Assembly: GCA_963969595.1 (NCBI GenBank)
Contig: OZ018409.1
Coordinates: forward strand, 25,495,282-25,559,281
Direction of reading: 5' to 3'
Origin: Neckera pumila
Taxonomy: Eukaryota; Streptophyta; Bryopsida; Hypnales; Neckeraceae
DNA length: 64,000 bases
The position numbers and the translations under genes are program-made. Shown in pieces: positions 47,202 to 58,414 of this stretch. The notes beneath the pieces were generated by a model. It was not told the DNA's origin, searched no databases, and saw nothing but the letters and a program-made list of their open reading frames with translations. The first letter of the stretch is position 1. The number at the start of each line of letters is the position of its first letter.

Positions 47202-47470
47202 GGCTAGTCGTCCCCATTTTCACTCCTTTACTTCCCTTGAGTTTTGGAGCTGACCTTGAGCACTTTAATGCCTTCGTCTGCGTCAAAGCCGTTGTGTGAG
47301 TGGAAACTTCAATACGAGTGCGTCAGAGTGCAGGAGAGGTCGAGCTTGTGTGGGCTGCAGGTTTGTGTTGTCTTCCGGTTGAGATCGGATGAGAGAAAGT
47401 GAGGAATGGGACGTGCGGCTAGGAGAGAGTGAGGTAGCGACCAGGAAGGGTCCAGTTAGCAAGTTCGTGT

Positions 47471-50400
47471 TTGTTGTACGTGCAATCTAGGCATAAGTAT
47501 CTTTAGCCACAATGTTGTGCTAAAATGACACGAGTTATTGTCCCAGGGAATTCCAAGATGATACTGCACACTTCAAGTTTCCGGATTCTCTTTTCTCTTC
47601 AATTCAATCACCTATTCACTTGTTTCCGGAACTTTTAACTATCCGAAATTCAATCCGAATTCAGTTCTACCCGAAATCAAGATGGTTTCTTTCACCTCTG
47701 TTTTATCCTCAAAGGGTCTGCTTTGATCTTTTGAGGGGTAGGGACTTCACCACTCTGGTTCTCACACTCACTAAACTTTGACAAACACAAACAAACACCC
47801 AGATATTGAAGGAGTTGTAATAAGGAAAAAAGATCCGGATCCTCACAACTTCCTAGACACCCGATCCGGAAAGTAGGTCACTTAGGACTCGATCCACTCC
47901 TTACTACAACAACAGATTATAGGATTTCGGAACCTACTGGGGGTTGTTTGTTAAGTGCTAGACCGTTCCGAGGTTGCCAGACCTTCTGGGAGAATGGCGA
48001 CTTCCTCTGGGCGGGCACTTACCTCCGCACGGGTTGATAGCTGGACTCGCTTCCGCTACTCAATCAACCGGATCACCGTTACGATAGTTTAAAGGCACTG
48101 TGCACTTCCACTCAATCAAGAATCTAACAATATCGCAAATGTACCTTTCAAATGGAATTGACTACCTAAGATCCGGATTCTTCCTCACCTCTCTTCCCTC
48201 ACACTCCAGTATAGTCACAAGCATTCAGACCAACACTTGAACACAAAGATGGAAATCCGAAAGCTCACTCAGCACTTAGATTAAAAGAAAGGAATGGAAT
48301 ACAAATGAAAATCTGCTAGGAGGGAATGACAGCACAACAAGCTTGTCAGCCCTTAAAAATCCACAAAAAGTCAACACCTGAAAGCCAAAAAGAGCCCCGG
48401 GAATTCAGGCAGCCAATCAGAGAACCATCCGAGACACTTGGAAAATCTACTGCTGGCTCATTCTAAAAATAAATCCGAAACCAAGGCTGCAAGCGCGGAA
48501 AATCCGTTTTGGAATTAGAATTCAAAACCTAATCAAAAATCAAAACATCCTAACTAACTACTTCTTCCGCGGCTTCTTCGTATTGCTGCCGCCTTGTGTC
48601 GCTCTTGTCGTCTTCGTGGGGGTGTTCCAGACACTTGCCCGGGTCTGGATCGCGCGTCGGATCAGCGGAGTTGCCGTATCTTTAGTCTCCTCTTCATCGA
48701 ATAGGATGAATTTTCTATCCGACTCCATCTCAATGGATTGCCCTAATGAAGCTCCAATTGGATCCTCGTCATCGCCTTCCTCCTCTTCCTCGAATGCTCC
48801 CTCCATGTGGGTGAAACCTTCTGGATGTGTCCGGGCCGGATTCTCAATCACAGGCATCCAGTTCGTCAAATCTGTCCGAACTGGAGAAGCCATGACTTTG
48901 GGTACCTACGGTCCCTTCTAGAGCCCTGGGCGTATGCGTGGGAAACGTGACAATCACCGTCTACATTGGAGCATCCGAAACAACTGGAACATCCGGACCT
49001 TTCTTAGCAACGTCCGCCATTAATCTCTCCCTTCTTCGCGACGGCCCCGCCTGACTTGCAATTTGAGTGGTAACATCCTTTAGCAAGGTTTGAAGATCTT
49101 GCTCTGATATGGGAGTCCTTTCGGCGGGGATCGGTTTGGCCGGAGTCCTCCATAACTGCGCACTCAGAACTTCCGGGAATCGTGTGAAGTCCATGGCGGT
49201 CGGATCAAGAAACCCCAACAGCTTCCTCATCTCTGCCAACACGTTCTCCATTTTGATCTCATAATCCACCAGGATCTTGAGGATCATGCTTCCGGTCACT
49301 ACGCCCTTCTGAACTAACTTATCATTGAAGAGCCGGGCGCGTGTGATTTGATCCGCGGGCTGTTCCACCAACTCCATCAGTACCCTCACTACATTCATTG
49401 CATCTGACTCCTTCTTGGATGCAAACTTCAGGGCCTCCTCCGCAACACCCAAACTGGTCTTGAGTTGGATTTTCTCCTCCTCCAGTTTCTGGATCTGCTC
49501 ATCTTTCCTACTGAGCAGGGCCGGATTCAGACGCTTTCTAACCTTGCCAATAATCTTTTGAGGCTCCACCTTCAATTCGTCCAATACCAAGCATACAAAG
49601 TCAGCCAAGTCCTCGTACCGTTTTCGGGCCTCCTGGAACCACTCTACTCCGGAATCGAACAACTCATTTTTCCCTAGCTCTACAAAGGTCCGGCCCAGTT
49701 CCTCCGTTTCCGGAACTTGCTACTTCCCTCTTGAGTTCGGATCAGTCGACGTCCGTCGCAAACTTTCCAACTTCTCTGTCCTTGGCGGCGCCACTTCCGG
49801 AACTACTTCCTCGACTTGCTTCTCCAGATCCGAAGGCAGGCCGTACTTCAGCATCTCTTCAGCAACCTTGTAGTCCTTGATTTTCTGCTCACTCACGATC
49901 CCGTTGTGGTAGTAAAGGTGGAAGAGGTAGGTGCTGATCGGGCTGGTCTTACCTTTCTGCATGCCATCCACCAGTTTGAGCACCACGGACCAAATAATCC
50001 TTCCCTAGTGCACCGGTCAGTCCTCCATTGCTCCGAAAATCGTATTACCCAACGTGCTAGTGAGCCGGGTCGGCTTCTCCGGATATAGGATCGGAACTAG
50101 GAACTCCAGCATCTGCCTCTGCCTTAGGTCAATGCAATCATGGATCGCAAAACCTTCCTTCGAATTGGGTGGATTACGGAACTTCCCTTGAACGTAACCG
50201 TCATTCCTCAAGGCATAACCGGAACCCGCCTTCCAGAATGAGTAGGCTTCCGTCCACATTTGCTCGGTCCACTTTGCCGACTTCCCTCGCTTCTTCAACT
50301 CAAACTGATTTGGAGCTCCAGTCACGACTTCGTGGATCATCGCCTTGTCCTTCAGATTCCACGGCTTGCGCAGCAGCCCCGCACATCCCATGCTGTCCAC

Positions 50401-50982
50401 ATCGCCTTCCAAAAGCATCCGCGCCTTCGAATCCGTAGGTACGACCGGATTGAGCAGCTTGGCCGTAACTGCCAGTCTCCGAGGTTCCTCCATCCACGTC
50501 GACAGAATCCTACTAATCCGGTGCAATCGGCACCTTCCTCTCCTTCTCTTCCTATCCAATCTCAACTCACCACTCTTTCACTCAACTAACGTGCGCTCCA
50601 AACCTACAAGAACACACGCATCCTTGAGCGGAAGAAAGAGGGAGAAGAAATGGAGAAGAATGGGCTTAAGTAGCCGGCCAGCGACCGACACCCGTTGAGA
50701 CGGCCCATAAATGCGCCACCTTTCACAAACAGAACCCTAGTTCCTAGGCCGGAATCTAGGTCGTAGGTTTCTAGAATCCGGATTACCTTCCGGATAACAA
50801 ATCCCGTTAAGATCCGTTCCTTACCCATTTTACAATTTTTACTAGGCCAGAACTTTCCTACTTTCCTAATTCGGCTAACTGTTCCGGATTGCTACTTCAG
50901 TATACAAAAACTTTGAAAAATCTCACTAATCTACCCCTAAATTAATCTGGAATTCCGGGTTTTGACATTTTATACTCCCACA
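47471..50982 (-). mobile_element. Element B: 3.5-kb single-ORF unit with 4-bp target duplication
   Basis: GTGT occurs at 47,467-47,470 and again at 50,983-50,986. Joining the flanks with one GTGT restores exactly the leader-to-ATG sequence seen uninterrupted in copy A. In plus-strand view the unit begins TTGTTGTACGTGC and ends CTCCCACA. Read on the minus strand it has a leader of about 490 bases, one long decayed ORF and a non-coding tail of about 1.1 kb. I find no direct repeats between its ends and no protease, reverse transcriptase or integrase. It is the sister of element D. Confidence 0.85.
48558..50493 (-). pseudogene. Transposon-encoded protein, copy B
   Basis: Starts MEEPRRLAV at 50,493. 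The block APNQFELKKRGKSAKW aligns with APNQF/TPNQF blocks in the other copies, and FLVPILYPEKPTRLTS with their central segment. Two stops break the frame just after GAIFGAMED-like sequence near 50,015, another follows near 49,722, and a frameshift lies between 48,961 and 48,893. The tail (PARTHPEGFTHM, then an acidic run, then a basic end) matches the tail of copy D. Confidence 0.75.
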
Positions 50983-50988
50983 GTGTCC

Positions 50989-52467
50989 ATGCCTCAACTT
51001 CGCAAGAGTAGACTGGGAGCGCCAAGTTCCTCCTCTGAGATTAAGCTCCAGAAAGTAGTTTTGGTCATCCCTTCCGCGGAACCGGCGAGGACCGAGCTCA
51101 TGGAGGATCTCAACGCGATGGGCTGTTTGGATTTGATGGACAAACCGTGGGGGTTTAGAGAGGAGCGGATGGTGAAAGAGCTGAAGTGCAAAATGTTGAA
51201 CCAGTTCGACCATACTGTCCGAAGGCATCCAACCGAGTGGGAAGAAGAGAAGTGGAGAGAGGTCTACAACTTCCGGTTAGGGGGTTCCGGCATGGCGACA
51301 CGGAGGGCTGAATTCATCTATGACAAGTTTCACGGAGAGCCGAGTAGCAAGGACGGGTATGCGGTTGCGGATTGCATAAACAATCGGCACCTCCGCCTTC
51401 TCCAGTTCTTGATCCCGATCATCTACTCGGAGAAACCAACAAGGGTGACGATGACCCTCGGCAATACCATTTTTGGAGCCCTGAGCAAGGAACGGAAGGT
51501 GAACTGGACCCGAATCTTTTGCGATCTGGTGTCCTAGCTTGTGACGAGAATTGGAAAGAGTAGGGCCACTCCTTCGAGTCCCTATCTCTTTCACCTCTAC
51601 CAGCGCAACCAACTCCTTACCAACATGGAGGAGAAGATGTGGAATACTCAGGAATCTATGCTGAAGTATAGGGAGTTGGGTTTGGATGACGAACTGGAGA
51701 ACGTAACCAGATCCAAACCCGAGACAGAAGAGGAAGGTGAGGAGGAGCACCTCAGGATGAGGAAGCGGATGAAGACGACGCCTCCTCACAAGAGAGGAAT
51801 CCCTCCTACCAACCGGTCGACTCCTAAAGAGGGACCGGAAGTGGAGATGCCGGAGGCCAAAGACCCGAATGACCCATTCAATGAGTTGACCGTCATCCTC
51901 TGCGGAATATGAGCAGATTGGGAGATCAAGAGGAGGACCCTCACTAGTATTGGAGAGCTGGTGGGTGCGTTGAGAGACAGCAGGCTACCGGCTAAAGTAG
52001 CACAACATATTTCCAATCCGGATGAGCTTCGGAAGCAAGAGGCAGAGATTTGTCGGCTTCTAGAGGAAGTCGACACTTTGAAGGCGGAGATGGTTGCCTT
52101 CAAAGAGGATAAGACTGCAGTCCGGGAAATGGCGGACGCAACAAGAAAGGTGGCCAAGATGGTGAAGGCCACCCTCAGGGTGTCCGGATTTGCCGTTGTC
52201 AAGGCAGAGTTATTCGACAAGGGAGTACATGAGGAGAAGAAAGTATCCGGTTCCCGGATAATTTGGATCCTAACCGACTTTACCGATCGGGTGGAAGCGG
52301 CAATGGTGGCAGCTGACCGGATGGATGTCAGCAGCCAGAAGCTGAACGGGTCCATGTACTCTAGAGAGATCTAGTCTTCGGACCTCTCGCTGCCGGAATC
52401 ATTTGCGACAGGAGGATCAAATCCGAGGGAGCCCAAAGATCGAACTCCCGAGTCAAAGAAGAGCTAA
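50989..52467 (+). pseudogene. Transposon-encoded protein, copy C
   Basis: One frame from ATG 50,989 to TAA 52,465-52,467, about 492 codons, close in sequence to copy A. It has three in-frame stops: TAG at 51,535-51,537 (copy A has CAG), TGA at 51,910-51,912 (copy A has CGA) and TAG at 52,372-52,374. The order is the same as copy A: conserved N-terminal block, hydrophobic middle ending YLFHLYQ, acidic stretch, coiled-coil-like region. The start is supported by the identical leader and ATG context in copy A. Confidence 0.75.
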
Positions 52468-53739
52468 CAAAGGCTTGGGCTTGGACAACTAATTCATCTG
52501 GATTCATCGCCAGAATCAGATCTTCCGGATCCTAGTGCCGGGGAGCGGAGCAGGAACTTGACCAAAGTCTTCAACCAACTGCTCGCGGAACGGAAGAGTC
52601 CTATACTGGGTGGGGGAGTTGCAGAGTAGATAGGAATGTAGTTTTTTTAAGATAGTTAGGACTGGATTGGATGTTGGTCCGGTCTGGTCGGTTAGGATCG
52701 GACCCGGAAGTTCCGCGCGGATTTTCGGAGGCCTTTTTGCCTTTGTAAATCAAGTTGTATATAAGCCAGCCCCTACTTGGGAGCTGGGAGTCTTTTCGCC
52801 CAAATTTTGCTTATATCTTCTATTGGCCTCTTATTGTGTGTCTCTCTCATGTGTAGCAGGGTTGTGTAGTGAGGAGTTAGGAAGGCGCACGTTGGTTTGG
52901 GTGTGATTTCTCCTTTGGTGTTCTTATTTTGATCTTATGTACAAGTGAGCAGGTTGTGAAAGAGTTGGGAGTGGATTTCAGTTCCTCAGCACTTCTAAAG
53001 TTTGGGTTTCCGGGCAAGACTGCCGTTGTTAGGCTAGGTGGATAGGGAGGGATTCCTTAGTCGCGCTAGAACTCCTGGATGGAAAATATGGTTGAGTGTC
53101 CAATCTCTTGAGAGATCTCACTGCCCTAGTTGGTAAACGGAAGAACTTTAGTCGATGTTGGAACGGACAAATATACTTGTAACCACCTGACTTTGTAAAG
53201 ACGAAACTTGGCACTAAGGTCGTTGTAGTATGAGAGGATCGTACGGGGAGTCTTTGTGTGACCTGTGATCCGGAGAGTTCTCTGGGTTGCTGTGAAGGAT
53301 CAAACCAGATCCGGATTAGTGTAGGAGACTGGAGGAGAGAAAAGTGGGTCTTCAGCCACTATAAGTCACGGAAGGAGTGGCGGGCTTGCCACTCTCAAAA
53401 GCAAGTGGTGAACCCTCTGATGGTGAAATAGAGATAAAACTAAACCGGATGAGAGTAAGAGTGAATAGGAGTTGATCAGACTGGATCGGATAGTTGGCCG
53501 GATCAAGAAAAGGGAAGAAGGTCTAATTGTAGTTTTTGATGTTGTTGTGTTTCCGATTGTGGTGTTAGGACCGGAAGAGGAAATATGGACATTGACTGAG
53601 TTTAGAGACTAAATAAGGCTAGATACTTCACAGAATCTCGCGGGCTTGATCTTTAGAGTCACTTTGTTATGCTTTAGAGTGGTTTTGGGGAGTATAACTG
53701 GGAATTTGCTTGCCCTGTATTGTGACACCAGTCCTGTCA

Positions 53740-54026
53740 ATAATCTGATGTCCCCGTCTGCAGACGAATGGCCAATTGACATTTGGTCGTGCTTTATATT
53801 TACATCAGGTGGAAAGTGAACATTGTTCGAACAGTGTCCAAAATACTATTTACAACTTGAATCGAGCCCTAAATCCACAACCACACAATTGGCGGATTCG
53901 AGACACTACGTCGACAAAACACTGTCTCTATGAATGACGGTCCCACCCTAAATCAAATACCTACCATCACGACAGTGGGAAGGGCACCCAATACTCAACA
54001 ACTATAATTTATACAATCTCCGTTTC
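53740..54026. other. Spacer, presumed 3' flank of the zinc-finger-like pseudogene
   Basis: Lies between the end of copy C and the last stop of the pseudogene. No feature is recognised. Confidence 0.35.
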
Positions 54027-54775
54027 CTACGATGCCTCACTGTCGACATCGTCTTCCATTGTCTCCTGTCCACTTTTCCATGCTACAAGTGACATTTTGG
54101 AATCACCCGCCACCAGGACTTCGTAATAAATGCGGTAGGGCACCTCATAAGGATCGAGGATGACCGTTTCGCCTAGCTCATCGGCCACTGCGGCAATCAT
54201 GTTAGCTTGTAAATCACGTTCCCTGTTACGGACCTGGACTTCATTGCGAAACAACTCTGCGGTTTTAGAAAGGTCCAAGATCGGCTCCTCACCATGGAAA
54301 TACCTGACGTACAACTCCATGAACCTCAGAGTTAAGAACCCGCACTCATAATTTCCTCGCTACCCGCAGGTTGGAACCTCCTCTAATGCGAGCGAGCACA
54401 CGATTAGCAGATCGTGCAGTAGCTGCCACATATTCCACAGTCGTTGGACGTGCTCTTTGTCCAACGACGGATGCGGTCGTCGCAGGTGAGAAGATGTGCG
54501 ACACCAGGCTGCCTGTAGTGTATCTTGAGATGACCACATTCGATTTGCTATTTTGGGATTCATTAGCCGTGAGGCTGACTGCAGCACTAGGGGTCATGGA
54601 TGCCAATACCGCTTGTACCTCCTCAATCTTGTCGTATATTTCCTCCATGCATAGTCCCTTCATCCCCGACGCCAATTGCCAGCTGTAGGGATTTGGCTTG
54701 GAGAGAACCACAATGTTGATGACTGGCTCGAAGCGCTTATCGGCCTCGCAGTGCTCTTTGTAATTGAAGCCCCCG

Positions 54776-57700
54776 TTGTTGTACGCGCAATCTAGGCGTA
54801 AGTATCCTTAACAAAACAATATGCTTAAGATAACATGAAATATCGTCCCAGGGAATTTCCGAATTGTATGTAGCATATTCTGGCTATCCGGCTTTTCTAT
54901 CTTTCTTTCTTCTCACCTACTCAACATTTTCCGGATACTTTCACAACCCGGAACATAAACTATCCGGAATTCGGTTTATGTCTCTTCTTCCATTCCGGTT
55001 TACGTCTCTTCTTCCAATTCGGTTTTCAATACCTCTGTTTTACCTTCAGAGGGTCTACTAGTTGATCTTTGAGGGGGTAGGGACTTCACCACTCTTGTTC
55101 TCCTACAATTCTAAAAAACACAAATAACAACACCCAATTATTTAAGAGGTTGCAGCAAGACAAAAAGATCCGGATCCTCACAACTTCCGGATGGTGATTC
55201 CGGACAACAAGTCACTTAGGAATACTTCACTCTTCCTTACTACAACGACAGATCTCAGAGTCCGGAACCAATACGGGGGTGTAATCTTTCTAGATGTTAG
55301 ATGAATTTTGAGGTTGGCAGATCTTCCGGACAAGTAGGGGCTTCCTTGGGTGGGCGTTTACCTCCGCACGGGTTGACAACCGGACTCGCTTTCCCGCTAC
55401 TCTGTGATCCGGACTACTCTTCTGGTAGTTTAAAGACACTGTGCGCAGCTCCTAAGTCAACAATCCAACAACATTAAAATAGTACACTCTCGACTCAAAC
55501 CGTATTCTTCTAAATCTGGATTCCTCCTCACCCGTCCTTTCCTTTCAACACCCAGACCACAGATTAATACAATCCGGATACACTGATAGAGCGAAAATGC
55601 ATACCCGAGGGCTCAGATTTCGAAAAGAGAATGAAATACAATTGAATATCAACTAGGAGGGAATGAGCGGCAACTAACTTGCCCGCCCTTAAAAACCCAA
55701 AACAAAACCAAAGTCAACACCCTAAAAGCGAAAAAAGGTTCCCCCACAAATCGAGGCAACCACACACACACCAAGAAAATCCCGAATAAACCGGAAAGTC
55801 CTTATCCCTAAATTTCCGAAAACTGGGCCCACGCTTGGAATCCAGTTCCGGAACTAAACTATCTAAATTCTAACCCACCTTTTACAAGTAGTCCCATGTC
55901 AACTACTTGTCCACCCGAGATTTCTTTGAACTTCCGGCTCCCTGTTTGGCTGCCGGCTTACCGGAACTCTTCGCTGGCGTCATTTTGGCGGCTGGGGACA
56001 GATTCTGACGGGTCGCAGGAGACGTCTCCTCCTCCTCCTCAGACTCTAATTCTGACTCAAACTCACCAGATTCGGAGTCTTCAATCTGTTGCTTCACCAG
56101 CTTCTTGCCTTCCGGTTTCCGCTTCTCAGACTTCCGGAGTTTCAGTTGCCTTTCAGGTTCCACCATCTCAAGTTCTTCATCCAGATCCGTGATCTCGACC
56201 TCCACTATTTCCGTCCTCTTCTTCAGCCGGGTTTCCGGCTTGGATTCCGGTCTTGCCTCTGGAGCCGGATTTTCTAAGTTAATCAATTCTGTACCCCATG
56301 CTGGTGACGGTTGCCACATATGAGGGAATCCCTCCGGGTGTTCTCTTGCCGGATTTATCGTCCCCAAACCCTCTAACAGATCCCTCCGGATCGACAACCT
56401 CTGCCCAGCCTTTCCGGTTTCCCTTGGAGACTGTGAGGAAGGGACAAAAGTACTTATCGTGCCCCACTTCAGGAACTGACTCGAGGAAGGTACCTTAGAT
56501 ATCTTAAACAGGGACTTCAAGCCTGGATCCTCTTGTGTCCCGGAAGTTCCGGCTCCGTGTTTGCTCGGGGACTCCATGAAGATATCCGGAAGTAGTCCAA
56601 AGTCGTCCTTGGCCACATCCAGATGATCCAGCAGCTGCCGCATCTCATCCAAAACGATCTTCATTTTAGCCTCGTAATCGACCAAGACTTGCAACACTCT
56701 GGATCTAGTAACAATGCCGTCATTCTCGAGTTTCTTCGTGTAAAGCGCGAACCGGATGATCTGATGTTCCGGTTCTTCTACCAACACCTTCAAATCCCTG
56801 ACTAACTTCAGGGCATCCGTCTCCTTCTTCCGTGTTGAGAGCGACTGCCCCTCCGTCTAGTAGAACTTGTTCTTGTAGTGATCCCCTTCCGCCTTAAGCA
56901 GCTCAATCTGCTTGTCCTTCTCTTGGAGTAGTGCTAGATCCGGTCTCTTCCGGAGTTCGTTGAAGATCTGGTCCGTCTCAACATTCAATTCCTTGGCGAC
57001 GCCCGTGATCACCTCTGCCATCTCGGTGTGCAACTTCCAACACTGCACCATCCATCGGGTTCCGGCTTTATAGAAGTCGGATTCATCAGAAGTTTCCGGT
57101 GATGGCTGGATCAGGTACGGATTCAGTTCTGGCACGTCCAGACTTGTTTTTTGTGCGTCCGTATTGGTGGTCTTCTGTCGCTTCTTCTTCTCCAGCGGCT
57201 TTGGTTCTGGATCCTCCTCTTCTTCTTCCTCTAGTGCTGCTTCTTCCGTCGGCTTCAACTCTTCTGTGAATCCATATTTCAGGATCTGCATTCCGGTCTC
57301 ATAGGCTACTTCTTCCTACGGAGTCATGAAATCAAAATGATGGTACATATGGAACACGTAAGTGCTGAGCGGACTCTGCTTGGCCTTATTGATAGCCCCC
57401 GCCATCTTCTTGACCTTCTGGTGGATTGTGGTCGCCCAATTCACGATCCGGCCTTCAATTGCTCCAAAAATCGTATTCGCCACCATAATCTTAACCCTCG
57501 TTGACTTTTCCGGATACACGATGGGGATCAGGAAATCTAACAATCGCCTATGGCGCTCATCTATACAGTCATTAACGGTGAAATCCTCCTTGTGGTGCGG
57601 CGGTTTCTTAAACTTCCCTTCATAAAACTTATCTGTCCGGGTCGCATTTCCGGATCCGGACTGCTTCAACCCGTAAGCTTCCGCCCACATCTTTTCCGTC

Positions 57701-58414
57701 CAAGAGGCCCACCAACCCCTTGCCGTCGTCTCAAACTGATTTGGCGTCCCCATAATCAGCTCACGAAGAAAATCTTCAATTCTAACTGTCCAAGGGTGCC
57801 GGATGAACCCGATACACCCTAGTTTGAAGAGATCTTCCTCTAACTCTAAGCGCTCAGGGGGGTCCGACGGAATAACTAGGTACAGGAGCTTGACAGAGGG
57901 AATAGCCTTCTGTCCTTGCGTCAATGTTTCCGCCATTCGGAACTACAATCCGGTGCAATCGGCACCCTCCTTTCCTTCTCTCCCTATCCGATCTAATTCA
58001 CCAATCTTTCACTCTTAAAAACGCGCTCCAAAACCTGCAAGCACACACCTTCTCGAGCGGATGAAAGAGGGAGAAAAACGAAAGACCCATGCGCTTAAGT
58101 ACTCGACTAGCAACCGACATCTGTTGGTTCGGCCACTTAATGCGCCGCCATTGCAATCAGATCCCTAGTTTTTATAGGCCGAACCCCTAGTTCGTAGGTT
58201 TCTTGAATCCAGATCCCATTGCAGTTTACAGATTCCGGCCAAAGTCCGTTTGTTACCTATTCTACAAGTATTGGTGAGCTGGAACTTTTTGACTACCTAG
58301 TTTCTACTAGATGTTCCGGTTTCCGGCTTCACTACTACAAATTTTTGAAAATATTTACGGAATTGATCCTAAACTAATCCGGATTTCTAAATATTGATAT
58401 TGCGTGTTTCCACA
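54776..58414 (-). mobile_element. Element D: 3.6-kb single-ORF unit with 4-bp target duplication
   Basis: CCCG flanks it at 54,772-54,775 and 58,415-58,418. Removing the unit and one CCCG leaves an open frame across the junction in the host pseudogene. In plus-strand view it begins TTGTTGTACGCGC and ends TTTCCACA, like element B. The minus-strand layout is a leader of about 480 bases, an ORF of about 2.0 kb and a tail of about 1.1 kb. Tail landmarks shared with B include GCAATCTAGGC, CCCAGGGAATT and CTTTGAGGG/TAGGGACTTCACCACTC. No terminal direct repeats and no pol are present. Confidence 0.85.
55903..57936 (-). pseudogene. Transposon-encoded protein, copy D (best preserved)
   Basis: One frame of 677 codons from MAETLTQGQK to SSKKSRVDK, broken only by two TAG codons (57,316-57,318 and 56,857-56,859), each one C-to-T step from CAG. 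Blocks in order are LYLVIPSDPPERLELEEDL, TPNQFETTARGWWASWTEKM, FLIPIVYPEKSTRVKIM, PLSTYVFHMYHH, an acidic segment with KKKRQKT, a long coiled-coil-like segment, and an acidic then basic tail. No nucleic-acid polymerase, nuclease or zinc-knuckle motif is visible. The middle block is the part that resembles the plant transposon-protein domain. An architectural or gag-like role is possible. Confidence 0.8.

Larger units (their letters stand above)
46921..53735 (+). mobile_element. Retroelement copy C (interrupted by copy B)
   Basis: It starts TGTTGCAACC right after the polypurine tract. 46,921-47,470 matches the leader of copy A on its minus strand, and after the nested copy B the match resumes at 50,983 with the same ORF. 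The tail after the ORF (52,468 to about 53,735) is diverged from the tails of B and D but shares the ACCCTCTGATG...GAAATAGAG block near 53,412. The far end is uncertain; TATTGTGACA near 53,735 is the best candidate. Without B it would be about 3.3 kb, close to B and D. A second TATATAA lies at 52,758-52,764. Confidence 0.7.

Noticed and set aside
47471..58414. B and D as complete LTR retrotransposons with two LTRs each
   Set aside because: I compared the start and end of each unit and found no direct terminal repeat, and no protease, reverse transcriptase or integrase in either.
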